This document shows positions 9,882 to 25,487 of a stretch of DNA of 64,000 bases, in pieces. The translations under genes were made by a program, and so were the position numbers. Source of the DNA: Flagellimonas myxillae. Lineage in GTDB: Bacteria; Bacteroidota; Bacteroidia; Flavobacteriales; Flavobacteriaceae. Within the stretch, counting starts at the first letter, position 1. Each line of letters begins with the position of its first letter. Location: assembly GCF_023502235.1 (NCBI RefSeq), contig NZ_JAMFLY010000003.1:434001-498000 (forward strand). The letters run 5' to 3'. The notes below the pieces were generated by a model. That model saw only the letters and a program-made list of their open reading frames with translations, was not told where the DNA came from and did no database searches.

Positions 9882-12800
9882 TTAAAGTGATAGGTTCAAT
9901 CCTAAAATGAAGGATTTCGACAAGGGATAAAAACCTCTGTCCACACCTCTTGTAAATGTTCCTCCGTTACCAAGCGCTGGATCAAATCCAGAATAGTCGG
10001 TAATCGTGAACAAGTTGGTAGCTGTCAAATACAGTCGAAGGTTATCGATAGGAAGTTTGTCAAGAACATTATCCTTGAAAGTATATCCAATCTGTGCATT
10101 TCGTAATCTGAAATACGACCCATCTTCCAAAAAGTAGCTTGAAGGACGGATGTTGTTGTTGGGATCTCCAAAAACGTTTCTTGGGATGCTAGAGCCAGAG
10201 TTATCTGGAGTCCAAGCATTCACCAAGTCTGCAGACATATTGGACCTATCCGTTCTGTATAGCCACATTCTAACCCCATTGAAAATGTTGTTACCGTGGG
10301 TGCCTTGGAAGAACAAGCTCAAATCGAAGTTCTTGTACGAAGCATTAAAGTTGATTCCGTACTCAAAATCAGGCAGGCCACTTCCCATGTATTGCTTGTC
10401 ATCATCGTCCAGGGTTCCGTCTCCGTTGGTATCCATAAAACGTAGGTCACCAGGAGCGGCATTGGGTTGTACCCCATGGGCATCAACCTCAGCTTGCGTT
10501 TGGAAGATTCCATCCGCTTTGTATAGATAGAACCTACCGATTTCACCTCCAACCTCGGTTCGGGTGGTTGGGAAGTTGTTGAACTCAATAAATCCATCGG
10601 TAAAGGACTCGTCCGCCACACCTAGTTGGGTAACCTCATTGGAAGTACCACTAATGTTTGCACTCACGCTATAGGTAAAGTCATTTCCAGAACCATTGTT
10701 ATAGGAAGCTGAGAATTCCCAACCTTTATTTTCCAAGTTTCCTCCGTTGGTCAAAGGGAAAGCTGTAATTCCGGAAGTAGCCGGAATAGGAACATTCACC
10801 AACATGTCCGTGGTCTTGGAGGTAAAGTAGTCAAATGAGAACTTGATTTGGTTCTGCAATAGACCTAGGTCCACCCCAATATTGGTGGTCGAAGTTTCCT
10901 CCCACTGAATGTCTGGGGTAGGTAGGGAAGTACTGATGGCTCCTACCACTATAGGTTGACTTGCTCCCTCTCCAAAGGGGTAATTGAGCTGTTGACCACC
11001 GGAACCAATCCTTGCCAAGAACAAATGGTCCCCAATCAATTGGTTTCCAAGCGTACCATAACTAAATCTAGGCTTTAGTTGGCTTATAACTTCAGAATTG
11101 AAGAAATCCTCATTGTGAATGGCCCAACCTAAGGACACAGAATAAAATGTTCCGTATTTGTTAGTTGAGGCGAAACGTGAAGATCCATCCCTTCTTATAC
11201 TACCTTGAACATAGTATTTATCATCAAAGTCATAGCTCAATCGCCCAAAGTAGGATTGCAATGTACTGGTTGAGTTAAATCCGAAGGATGACTCATCTCC
11301 AATACCAGAACTAAGTGCCCTTAACTGATCGGAAGCCAACTCGTTGTTGGAACCCCCGGCAGACCTAAACTCACTTTTTTCACGGGATACCCCCAAAAGG
11401 GCTTCAATATCGTGTGCTCCAAAGGATTTGCGATAGTTCAAAGTGTTATTCAATGTCCACTCGTTGGTCCTAGTCCTATTTTCCGTTAAAAATGGATTCT
11501 CGTTGATGGCTTGCGGTCCAAAATTATAGGTCGGCAAGAAATTGGAGAAATGTGTGTTCTCGATATTGGCACCATATTGGAATTTATAACTTAAGCCATC
11601 GAACAACTTAAGGGTGGCCGCTATGTTGAATTGCAGGTAATCATCTTGATCTGTCCGATCATTAAGCTCCGATTCACCCACGGGGTTTCCTGAACCCAGC
11701 TCGGATGGTGGGGTGGCAAAACCGTTAAGCGAGTTGGAATCGAAGATTTCTTTGTGCGGAAGTTGTTGGTATATCTGTAGAAATGGCGAAAAACTTGCAT
11801 TTCCACCGCCAATAGGCTCAAAAATACCTTTGGTGTTCTCTCTAGTATAACTGAGGCCTGGCGCAATGTTTAAGCGTCCGTCCAATAGGTCAAAGTCCAA
11901 ATTCAAACGAGTACTCAACCTATTAAAGTCGGTATTTACAACGGTTCCGGTATTTTCAAAAAATCCAGCGGAGAAGTTGTATTTCATGTTCTCCGTACCA
12001 CCCGAAATTCCAATATCGTGCTTTTGCTCAAAGGCATTGTCAATATATGCTCCAACCCAATCGGAATTTGCATATTGCGTGCCATTGGTCAAATAGGGTG
12101 CCGGGGTATCCCCAGCATTGTTATAAGCTTCTAACTTTATTTGGTTGTGCTGATCTCTACCGGCAACATCAACGTTGTTACTTACCCATTGCGTGCTTGC
12201 ATAGGAACCGATGGTCACCCTAGGGTCACCAGAACGTCCTCTCTTGGTGGTTACAATAACAACCCCGTTCGATGCCCTGGAACCATATATAGTTGCAGCA
12301 GATGCATCTCTAAGGATACTGATATCTTCAATGTCCGAAGGGTTGATATAGGATAGGTCACCTGGAATACCATCAATGACCACTAAAGGGTTATTGTTTC
12401 CGATGGTTCCCAATCCCCTAATTCGGATAATGGGATTGCTTCCAGGGGCACCGGTGGCAATGGCCACATTAAGACCCGCTACCTGTCCTTGAAGGGAGGT
12501 GGCCACATTGGCCGTTGGTATTTTTTGGATTTCCTCAACGTTTACTGAAGAAATTGCTGCGGTAAGTTCCGCCTTCCTCTGTGTACCAAAACCTACCAGA
12601 ATAACTTCCTCAAGGCCTTGGGCGTCTTCATCCAAAACCACATTGATCGTGGTTTGGTTACCTACGATCACTTCCTTGGTCACGAAACCCAAGTAGCGAA
12701 ACACCAATGTGGATTCAGGTCCTGGCACCTCAACACTATAATTTCCGTCAAAATCTGCCTGGGCACCCACGGAAGAGTCTTCCTTAAGATTTACTGTGGC

Positions 12801-13256
12801 TCCCGATAGGGGAACCCCATCTTTGTCGGAAATTGTTCCGGAGACCACCTGCTGGATTATGGCAACAGGTTTAGCTTGGACGGATACGGGTTGCTTTATA
12901 AGAAGGATGGAACCTTCGTCCGATAATTGATATTCAAAGTCTGAAAAGGACAACGTGCGCTGCAATAGCTCGTTGATCTTGGTTTTGCCTTTTTTAACCT
13001 TCACCTTGGGGGCGTTGGCAAAAAGGTCGGAACGATAGATAAATGAATAATCGGTTTGTTCCCTGATCAGATCAAAAACCTCTTCTACCGAGAGTTCTTG
13101 GTTAGCATGGATGACAATTTTTTTGTCTTGGGAGAAACCTATCTTGGTTGTAAAACCAAAGGATGCCATGCAAAATAAAAAGATAAAGGTCCTCATAATG
13201 ACAAACAGGAGCTTTTTCCTATACAACATAGGTAGCCCAACAAATTTTGTTTTCAT
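9882..13256 (-). CDS. SusC/RagA family TonB-linked outer membrane protein with STN signalling domain
   Basis: TonB-dependent outer membrane transporter, 1124 residues. After a signal segment (to about residue 43) comes an STN domain (about 45-115, VFDLIREQTDYSFIYR), then a carboxypeptidase-D-like regulatory domain (about 138-215, ISDKDGVPLSGATVNL), the plug (about 235-345, with DGIPGDLSYINPSDIEDI and RASNGVVIVTTKRG) and the 22-stranded barrel ending in an aromatic/leucine strand (FILGLNLSL). The STN domain is the part that contacts FecR-type anti-sigma factors; the FecR and ECF genes directly upstream make a complete trans-envelope relay. So import of the ligand very probably controls transcription of its own operon. 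Ligand class is likely an oligosaccharide, judging by the neighbouring hydrolases. Confidence 0.96.
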   Translation of the reverse strand: MKTKFVGLPMLYRKKLLFVIMRTFIFLFCMASFGFTTKIGFSQDKKIVIHANQELSVEEVFDLIREQTDYSFIYRSDLFANAPKVKVKKGKTKINELLQRTLSFSDFEYQLSDEGSILLIKQPVSVQAKPVAIIQQVVSGTISDKDGVPLSGATVNLKEDSSVGAQADFDGNYSVEVPGPESTLVFRYLGFVTKEVIVGNQTTINVVLDEDAQGLEEVILVGFGTQRKAELTAAISSVNVEEIQKIPTANVATSLQGQVAGLNVAIATGAPGSNPIIRIRGLGTIGNNNPLVVIDGIPGDLSYINPSDIEDISILRDASAATIYGSRASNGVVIVTTKRGRSGDPRVTIGSYASTQWVSNNVDVAGRDQHNQIKLEAYNNAGDTPAPYLTNGTQYANSDWVGAYIDNAFEQKHDIGISGGTENMKYNFSAGFFENTGTVVNTDFNRLSTRLNLDFDLLDGRLNIAPGLSYTRENTKGIFEPIGGGNASFSPFLQIYQQLPHKEIFDSNSLNGFATPPSELGSGNPVGESELNDRTDQDDYLQFNIAATLKLFDGLSYKFQYGANIENTHFSNFLPTYNFGPQAINENPFLTENRTRTNEWTLNNTLNYRKSFGAHDIEALLGVSREKSEFRSAGGSNNELASDQLRALSSGIGDESSFGFNSTSTLQSYFGRLSYDFDDKYYVQGSIRRDGSSRFASTNKYGTFYSVSLGWAIHNEDFFNSEVISQLKPRFSYGTLGNQLIGDHLFLARIGSGGQQLNYPFGEGASQPIVVGAISTSLPTPDIQWEETSTTNIGVDLGLLQNQIKFSFDYFTSKTTDMLVNVPIPATSGITAFPLTNGGNLENKGWEFSASYNNGSGNDFTYSVSANISGTSNEVTQLGVADESFTDGFIEFNNFPTTRTEVGGEIGRFYLYKADGIFQTQAEVDAHGVQPNAAPGDLRFMDTNGDGTLDDDDKQYMGSGLPDFEYGINFNASYKNFDLSLFFQGTHGNNIFNGVRMWLYRTDRSNMSADLVNAWTPDNSGSSIPRNVFGDPNNNIRPSSYFLEDGSYFRLRNAQIGYTFKDNVLDKLPIDNLRLYLTATNLFTITDYSGFDPALGNGGTFTRGVDRGFYPLSKSFILGLNLSL

Positions 13257-13263
13257 AAATTTG

Positions 13264-13350
13264 AAGTTGTTAGTTAGTTAATACTTAATTAATTGATCGA
13301 CATGGGATGGAAGTTTAAATTGTCCAGGTCTAAGCTCCATCCCTTTTTTT
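13264..13350 (+). ncRNA. Possible antisense small RNA at the 5' end of susC
   Basis: The gap between fecR and susC, both on the minus strand, holds a strong plus-strand terminator (see 13304-13350). A perfect TAnnTTTG box (TAAATTTG, 13256-13263) lies about 50 bases before it on the plus strand, overlapping the susC start codon. Together they would give an RNA of roughly 80 bases antisense to the susC leader. Short cis-antisense RNAs in this position are known for Bacteroides PULs (DonS type). No good TTG -33 element is visible at the expected distance, so the call is an inference from terminator orientation and position. Confidence 0.3.
13304..13350 (+). terminator. Plus-strand intrinsic terminator between fecR and susC
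   Basis: Arms GGGATGGA (13304-13311) and TCCATCCC (13336-13343) form an 8-base stem followed directly by seven T (13344-13350) on the plus strand. Both flanking genes run on the minus strand, so it does not fit as the end of either; the T-run overlaps the fecR stop codon. Confidence 0.6.
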
Positions 13351-14476
13351 ATTCTACCATAATTGTTTTTCCTTTAGCTGTAAATTTGGCTTCGTTCGTG
13401 TTTTCAATTATTGAAAGAATATTTTCTAGTTCTTGATTTCTGTTGAATACCCCGTTGAAAGTAATTTGCCCCTTCGTTTCATCAATCATCTCTATATCCA
13501 CATCATACCATCTGGATAATACCTTCATAATCTCGGTCAGCGGCAGGTTTTTAAAACTGAACAATCCATCTTTCCAAGAAATAACATTGTTCACATCTGC
13601 CTCGGCAATGCTCATTTTTCTGGTGCCCTTGTCCAAGCGCGATTGTAATCCAGGGGTTAAATTCTGGGTGTTTGCGCCATCTTTGATGGCAACTTTCCCA
13701 TTTACCAAAGTGGTTTCTATATAGGTATCCTCATTAAATGCCTTGATATTGAATTCGGTCCCCAAAACATCCACTTCCTGACCTTGTGTGGCCACCAAAA
13801 AATGGGTCCCATTGTGTTCAGTGCTAGGGGAAACTTCGAAGTAGGCTTCTCCGTAGACCAGTTCCACCTTTCGTGGTGCATCTGGCCCGAATACCACAGG
13901 ATACCGTAGTTCGGTATCTGAGTTTAACCAAACTTTGGTTCCATCTGCCAGCACCAAATAAAATTGACCTCCGCGAGGAATGGTCAAGGTGTTTTGTTGA
14001 ATTTCTTTTTTATCACCTGAATTGGCGGTATATACAAGTTGTTGCCCGTTACTAGTAAGGGATTGGGTGGTATAGGATTTCCCTTTTTCCAAAGGCACCT
14101 TGGTACCGTCTTCGAGGGTTAGGGTAGCCTTGTCGGTGCCAATCTCAATAACCTCATCCACATTGGTGATCGTCGGTGTTTCGATAGGTTGTTCTTCCCT
14201 GTTCAGCACAAATGGAAGGGTCAATAAGGCCAGTACAGCCGCTGCTGCGGCATATTTCCAAAGATTATTTACCCCCTTTGGGGATTTGATTTTTGCATTA
14301 ATGCTTTCCCAACCCTTTCTAATATCAACTATATCGGGAGTTTCCATATAGTTGGCCTGCACCTTTTCAAAATAGGATTTATGTACCTCCGATTCGGCAA
14401 TCCAATCGTTAAAGATTTGTTCCTCTTCCGCGGTAAGGGTGTTGTTCAGTTTTTTAAGTATGAACTTAAATTCCAT
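13349..14476 (-). CDS. FecR-family anti-sigma factor
   Basis: Inner-membrane anti-sigma factor that passes the SusC signal to the ECF sigma factor. From the ATG at 14476 it has 375 residues; the frame extends upstream to 14566 but the added 30 residues are hydrophobic and atypical, whereas MEFKFILKKLNNTLTAEEE starts like other family members. Order: cytoplasmic sigma-binding helices (1-75), one membrane helix (YAAAAAVLALLTLPFVL), a periplasmic FecR domain (IPRGGQFYLVLADGTKVWLN) and a C-terminal DUF4974 domain (FSFKNLPLTEIMKVLSRWYDV) that should bind the SusC STN domain. It follows the sigma gene by about 120 bases and precedes susC. Confidence 0.93.
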   Translation of the reverse strand: MEFKFILKKLNNTLTAEEEQIFNDWIAESEVHKSYFEKVQANYMETPDIVDIRKGWESINAKIKSPKGVNNLWKYAAAAAVLALLTLPFVLNREEQPIETPTITNVDEVIEIGTDKATLTLEDGTKVPLEKGKSYTTQSLTSNGQQLVYTANSGDKKEIQQNTLTIPRGGQFYLVLADGTKVWLNSDTELRYPVVFGPDAPRKVELVYGEAYFEVSPSTEHNGTHFLVATQGQEVDVLGTEFNIKAFNEDTYIETTLVNGKVAIKDGANTQNLTPGLQSRLDKGTRKMSIAEADVNNVISWKDGLFSFKNLPLTEIMKVLSRWYDVDIEMIDETKGQITFNGVFNRNQELENILSIIENTNEAKFTAKGKTIMVE

Positions 14477-14595
14477 GTATAATTTTCGCTTACTTTTTAA
14501 TAAGACAATGAAAAAGATAAAATGGGTGACAAAAAAATGACAAAAATTTAAAAAAGGGTATCGCAAATCGAGAATACCTCAATTTTCATGAGAAA

Positions 14596-15264
14596 TTATT
14601 GAGTGGCTAGCAGCGCAAGAACAATTGCCATTTGTTGGGTGATTTTTTGCCTGGCCCTTTTGAGTTGGGTCTTTACCGTATTTACAGTGATTCCCAATTC
14701 CTCAGCAATTTCTGCGTATTTATAGTTTTCGATAAATCGCATTTTCACAATTTGCTGCATTTTATCAGGAAGCGCCTCTACAACCTTAAGTAATTGATGG
14801 TGGATGATTTTGAGGTCATCATTGGAAAAAAACTCTAGGTCATAATCCGAGCTTAGCATGGACTGCATATCCAATACCTTTGCATCATCCGTAATTTTGA
14901 TGGATTTGAGAAAATTGAGACAGCGGTTGCGCACCATGGCGTACAGATAACCCTTTAACGAGGTCTTTATGTCCAGGTCGTTGGCTTTTTCCCATAAATG
15001 GATAAAAACCTCCTGCACAATATCTTCGCTCCAATTCTGGTCAAAAAGATAGCTGTTGGCGTATTGGACCAATTCCGGATAGCAGTCCTCAAAAAACTTT
15101 TTGTAGACAAACCGGTTTTGATTCCGAATTTCCTGTATAACTGAGTTTGAGTCCAAGTTAGTTTTGCTAAAAGCTTGTTTGGATTTTGGGTATTCAACCC
15201 AAGCACCTGATATTATTTTTCCAATCCCCCTTTGGTGACAAATTCCAAACTGGCTAACGTCCAA
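14596..15264 (-). CDS. ECF RNA polymerase sigma factor (PUL-type, Bacteroidota family)
   Basis: Extracytoplasmic-function sigma factor that should direct transcription of the susCD operon under control of the adjacent FecR. Region 2 spans roughly FFEDCYPELVQYANSY to YLYAMVRNRCLNFL, and region 4 carries the helix-turn-helix (YAEIAEELGITVNTVKTQLK). The coding frame opens right after a TAG and no ATG precedes region 2; the first usable start is TTG at 15264 and another TTG is near codon 37, just before the conserved part. The start is therefore unsure: the first 35 residues look unlike the family and may not be translated. A downstream TTG would give about 186 residues, the usual size. Confidence 0.9.
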   Translation of the reverse strand: MDVSQFGICHQRGIGKIISGAWVEYPKSKQAFSKTNLDSNSVIQEIRNQNRFVYKKFFEDCYPELVQYANSYLFDQNWSEDIVQEVFIHLWEKANDLDIKTSLKGYLYAMVRNRCLNFLKSIKITDDAKVLDMQSMLSSDYDLEFFSNDDLKIIHHQLLKVVEALPDKMQQIVKMRFIENYKYAEIAEELGITVNTVKTQLKRARQKITQQMAIVLALLATQ

Positions 15265-15449
15265 AAATAGCTAATATTAAAATTAAGGATAAGTAAAGAC
15301 TTGGGGGCACATTATCTTTAAAATGATTTTTTTGTACATTGCGTCCGTCCAATTGATCAACGTTTTTTCCTTTCGTTGAAATTTTCTTTTCGTTCGTATC
15401 AAATTGAAGAAGATGTCAATCTTTTACTCAAAACCATAATTTTACATGT

Positions 15450-17492
15450 ATGGAAGATACTCGAATGGACAATTATTTCTTTTCCTGCCTCCTGTTGATG
15501 TTGCTCCTTTTTGGTTGTGGCGAAACCCAAGAATCACCAAAGGCCCGGGACAGTTTTAAACACCTTGCTCTTGCCGAAAACATCCTTGATTTCTTAGGCG
15601 ACCCAAAAGATACCAGGGATAGGGACATGCTTATGTTCTCAGACCAAGGTGCCTGGTTTGCATATAGTATTCCAAATTCTGGAAATAGTTTTAGTGGCTT
15701 TTCAGGGCCTTATTTAATGACACAGGAAAACGGGGTTTGGGCAAGCCGGAACCTGACCCAAATTGAGCTTACCTTGGATGGAGAACAGGAAGCGTTTGAT
15801 TGGGAGGAAGCCCTTAGTGATCAAAAAAGTTACTCCAGTCATCTGGAACGGAAATTTTCTGACTCAAATTTCGAAGTAAAGCAAAAACTGACCTATTTGT
15901 CAGGGAATACGGCCATTATTGGAACCCAGATTACCAATCGTTCCGATAAAACCCAGTCTTTGCAGCTTCGGTGTTCTTCGAAATTGTTCGATACCGGAAT
16001 CAGGATCTCCCAAGAAAATGATTATTTGAAGTTGGAATCTGACCGGAGCAATGCCATAGGATATATCCAATTTTTGAACGACGAAATGGACATGGCCGTT
16101 GAGGAAGGACTTTCTTATACCGCAACTACCAAAAACTTGGATTTAAAACCAGGAGATTCCAAATCGTTTTTGGTTTCACATACGTTTATTTTTCCAGAAT
16201 ATTCCTGGGAATTGGAACGTGAAAAAATAGCCAAGGTAGATTTCGATGCTTTGCTAAGAACCAGAAAAGCTGAAAAGGAAGCGCAATTGGAAAAGCTGGT
16301 TGCCAACGGCCGACAAGTTTTTCAAGATAGTACCCATGCCCAAGTCTTGGCCAAAGCACATCTCACGCTCCAGAACAATTGGCGTATTCCTGCCGGGGAA
16401 TTAAAACATCAGGGCCTTTTTCCAAGTTATCACTACGAATGGTTTCATGGATTTTGGTCGTGGGACTCGTGGAAACATGCTGTGGGGCTGACCTCCTATG
16501 CCCCAGAATTGGCAAAGGACCAGATGAGGGCCATGTTCGATTTTCAGCTGGAAAATGGATTTATTGTGGATTGCGTATATCGCGATACAACCATTGAAGC
16601 CCATAACTTTAGGGATACCAAACCACCCCTTGCAGCCTGGGCAGTTGCCAAAATCCTAAGAACAAAAGCAGATTCCACTTTTGCGCAGGAAATGTATCCC
16701 AAACTAAAAAAATACCATCAATGGTGGTATGCCGACAGGGACCATGATCAAGATGGCCTATGTGAATATGGCTCAACGGACGGAACCTTAATTGCAGCAA
16801 AATGGGAAAGTGGCATGGACAATGCCATTCGCTTTGATGATTCCAAAATTGTGCAAAACGGAGTTGGAGCATACTCCTTAGATCAAGAAAGTGTGGATTT
16901 AAATGCTTACTTATACGCTGAAAAAGTATACTTGGCCGAAATTGCCCAATGGGTCCAGGAGCCCGAAGAATCCAAAACTTGGAAACAAGAGGCCGAAGCG
17001 CTCAAGGGAAGAATTCAAGAACAGTTTTTCGATACTGAAAACGGTTGGTACTATGATACCAACCTAGAAGGGAATACCTTTATAAAAGGTGCCGGTAGTG
17101 AGGGATGGATTCCACTTTGGGCCAATGTGGCCAGTAAGGAACAGGCCAAGGCAGTACGGGATAAAATGATGGATCCCAATAAGTTTAATGTAAAAGTACC
17201 TTTTCAGACCATGGCCGCAGACCACCCCAAGTTCGACCCCATGAATGGGTATTGGAGAGGGCCAAATTGGTTGGACCAAGCCTATTTTGGGATACAAGGG
17301 TTGAGGAATTATGGCTATACCGCAGATGCAGATGTAACCACGGAAAAGTTGCTTCAAGGGGCACAGGGTCTGCTTCAAAAAGGAACTCCCATACATGAGA
17401 ACTACCATCCCCTAACAGGAAAGGGTTTGTATGCGAAAAATTTTAGTTGGAGTGCTGCCCATCTTATAATGCTATTGACAAACGATAAATAA
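15450..17492 (+). CDS. GH63-like (MGH1-type) glycoside hydrolase lipoprotein
   Basis: An exported alpha-glycosidase-type (alpha/alpha)6-barrel protein of 680 residues. Signal and lipobox LLLFGC near residue 24 show a lipoprotein; ATG 15465 (MDNYFF) is an equally good start. An N-terminal beta-sandwich (30-270) precedes the catalytic barrel, which shows family motifs WSWDSWKHA, WESGMDNAIR and GYWRGPNWLDQAYFG. By comparison with GH63 members such as YgjK, D457 (in GMDN) is the likely general acid and E650 (in HENYHP) the likely base, counting from 15450. Known relatives cleave alpha-glucosides or mannosyl/glucosylglycerate; which applies here is not shown. It opens a plus-strand operon: three bases to the next gene. 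Confidence 0.85.
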   Translation: MEDTRMDNYFFSCLLLMLLLFGCGETQESPKARDSFKHLALAENILDFLGDPKDTRDRDMLMFSDQGAWFAYSIPNSGNSFSGFSGPYLMTQENGVWASRNLTQIELTLDGEQEAFDWEEALSDQKSYSSHLERKFSDSNFEVKQKLTYLSGNTAIIGTQITNRSDKTQSLQLRCSSKLFDTGIRISQENDYLKLESDRSNAIGYIQFLNDEMDMAVEEGLSYTATTKNLDLKPGDSKSFLVSHTFIFPEYSWELEREKIAKVDFDALLRTRKAEKEAQLEKLVANGRQVFQDSTHAQVLAKAHLTLQNNWRIPAGELKHQGLFPSYHYEWFHGFWSWDSWKHAVGLTSYAPELAKDQMRAMFDFQLENGFIVDCVYRDTTIEAHNFRDTKPPLAAWAVAKILRTKADSTFAQEMYPKLKKYHQWWYADRDHDQDGLCEYGSTDGTLIAAKWESGMDNAIRFDDSKIVQNGVGAYSLDQESVDLNAYLYAEKVYLAEIAQWVQEPEESKTWKQEAEALKGRIQEQFFDTENGWYYDTNLEGNTFIKGAGSEGWIPLWANVASKEQAKAVRDKMMDPNKFNVKVPFQTMAADHPKFDPMNGYWRGPNWLDQAYFGIQGLRNYGYTADADVTTEKLLQGAQGLLQKGTPIHENYHPLTGKGLYAKNFSWSAAHLIMLLTNDK

Positions 17493-17495
17493 TAC

Positions 17496-23689
<6,194 letters not shown>

Positions 23690-23769
23690 ATTAATATAGA
23701 AAATTCCAGTTTTGAATTGCTGTCTTGGTAATCAAAAAAGTAGTCTGTTAATGTAAAATGGGATCGCTC

Positions 23770-24105
23770 CTAAAGCTCAAATATTTTTTCCATGAGCATC
23801 CATTTTTCACCTGGTTTTGCCATGGGGAGCGCTTGTTGATACTTCCACATTAAGTCCTCCCATTCCTGGACTTTTGGGTTGCTTTCATCCATCTGGGACT
23901 TTCGTTCAAAAGAAAAATCCTCACCGGCCTCGATGATCATAAAAAGCCTGTTCCCCAACAGATAAATTTGCATGGTATCAATGCCCGAATCCTTTATGCT
24001 GGCCTCAATTTCCGGCCATATTTTTTGATGATAGGCTTTGTATTCTGCAATTAACCCTGGATCATCCTTTAGATCCAGGGCCAATGCAAATCTTTTTGTG
24101 CTCAT
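23770..24105 (-). CDS. L-rhamnose/L-fucose mutarotase
   Basis: Small cytoplasmic dimeric alpha/beta-barrel enzyme of 111 residues that interconverts alpha and beta anomers of a 6-deoxy sugar. Family features: KRFALALDLKDDP at the N-terminus, YHQKIWPEI with the conserved histidine at residue 26, and the C-terminal KWMLMEKIFEL. The family is usually named rhamnose mutarotase (RhaM), but its partners here (FucP-type permease 10 bases upstream and an SDR of the L-fucose dehydrogenase type) point to L-fucose. Last gene of the three-gene minus-strand operon. Confidence 0.88.
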   Translation of the reverse strand: MSTKRFALALDLKDDPGLIAEYKAYHQKIWPEIEASIKDSGIDTMQIYLLGNRLFMIIEAGEDFSFERKSQMDESNPKVQEWEDLMWKYQQALPMAKPGEKWMLMEKIFEL

Positions 24106-24115
24106 AAAGCTTCTT

Positions 24116-25462
24116 TTAAGCGGTTTCCAACTGTTGTCTTTTCATGGAGCGATAACTGTAGACGCCGACCAAAATCAAGCATACCAGGGGCAATACGAAG
24201 GAAAAGTTGACCTCTGGAATAAACCCGAACATCTTAACGTCGCTAAGACCGGTTCCTCCCATGTCGATGATCCTACCCTGAAGCGGGGGCATCAGTGCAC
24301 CTCCCACAATTCCCAAGATCAATCCCGCAGAACCTATTTTGGCTTCGTCCCCCATTCCTTTAAGTGCTATTCCATAAATGGTCGGGAACATCAAGGACAT
24401 GGCAAAAGAGACCCCTACCAAACAATACAATCCGACCATTCCACTGAGGACTATGGCTCCGGTACAGAGCACACTTCCCAGGATAGCGAAAATGAGCATC
24501 AGTTTGGCAGATGAGATGTATTTGAAAAGGAAGGTACATATCCATCTTGCCGTCAGGAACAATATGGTGGAAGCGGCGGCATAGACCACAGCATTCAATT
24601 GTTCATCCTCCCCCCTTGATGCGTTTAAGTTGGTCACGTACTGGTATATGAAAGTCCAAACCATGATTTGGGCAGCGACATAGAAGAACTGCGCCAACAC
24701 GCCTTCATAATATGATTTGTTGGAAAAGAGCTTTGCAAAAGTTTCTTTCAGATTCAATTTTACTGCCGACTTTTTGCCATCATCAATCTTTACAAACAGA
24801 AATACCAACAATATGGCCAATACCACAAAACCCAAAACAATGTATGGGGCACTAATTACAGAAAGGTCGTGCTCAACCATTTGTTGCTGTTGTTCTGGGG
24901 AAAGGGCAGCAGCAGCCACTCCCGACGTATCAGCACCAATTTTGGTGTCCAACCGGTCCACCACATAGAGGCGTGCTACCAATTGCCCAGATAATGCCCC
25001 CATGGGGTTAAATGCCTGCGAGAGATTAAGACGTTGGGTAGCCGTTCTGGGATCGCCCAATTCCAAGATCATGGGATTGGCGGTAGTTTCCAGAAATGCT
25101 AATCCAAAGGTTAGGATATAAAAGGACACCAAGAAAAAGTTATAACTGGCCAAAAGTGCTGAGGGGTAAAACATAAGGGCACCGGCAGAAAACAGGATCA
25201 AACCCAAAACTATTCCTGATTTGTAACTGTATTTTCTAATGAAAAGTGCAGCTGGTATGGCCATGGTGCCGTAACCGCCATAGAAAGCCAATTGTACATA
25301 GGAGGCCTTTACATTGGAAATGTTGAGTACATTTTTAAACACCTCGACCATGGGGTTGGTAAGGTCGTTGGGAAAGCCCCAAAGAAAAAATAAACTCGTT
25401 ACAAGAATAAATGGTAAAAGCAGCGCTTTGGCAACTACGGGGATCTTTTGATTTTGTTCCAT
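24116..25462 (-). CDS. fucP: L-fucose:H+ symporter-type permease (MFS, FucP family)
   Basis: Twelve-helix inner-membrane sugar/proton symporter, 448 residues. The FucP signature FFLWGFPNDLTNPM lies in helix 1 (about residues 23-36), and LAFLETTANPMILELGDP in helix 4-5 matches the family sugar- and proton-binding segment with an acidic residue (E in FLETTAN). The N-terminus is a short cytoplasmic tail without signal peptide. It lies 25 bases after the SDR gene and 10 before the mutarotase, so the three are one operon importing a 6-deoxy sugar. L-fucose is the favoured substrate; galactose or glucose/galactose transport by relatives (GluP) is the main alternative. Confidence 0.9.
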   Translation of the reverse strand: MEQNQKIPVVAKALLLPFILVTSLFFLWGFPNDLTNPMVEVFKNVLNISNVKASYVQLAFYGGYGTMAIPAALFIRKYSYKSGIVLGLILFSAGALMFYPSALLASYNFFLVSFYILTFGLAFLETTANPMILELGDPRTATQRLNLSQAFNPMGALSGQLVARLYVVDRLDTKIGADTSGVAAAALSPEQQQQMVEHDLSVISAPYIVLGFVVLAILLVFLFVKIDDGKKSAVKLNLKETFAKLFSNKSYYEGVLAQFFYVAAQIMVWTFIYQYVTNLNASRGEDEQLNAVVYAAASTILFLTARWICTFLFKYISSAKLMLIFAILGSVLCTGAIVLSGMVGLYCLVGVSFAMSLMFPTIYGIALKGMGDEAKIGSAGLILGIVGGALMPPLQGRIIDMGGTGLSDVKMFGFIPEVNFSFVLPLVCLILVGVYSYRSMKRQQLETA

Positions 25463-25487
25463 AATTATTGAGTATTGGGTTTGTTGG

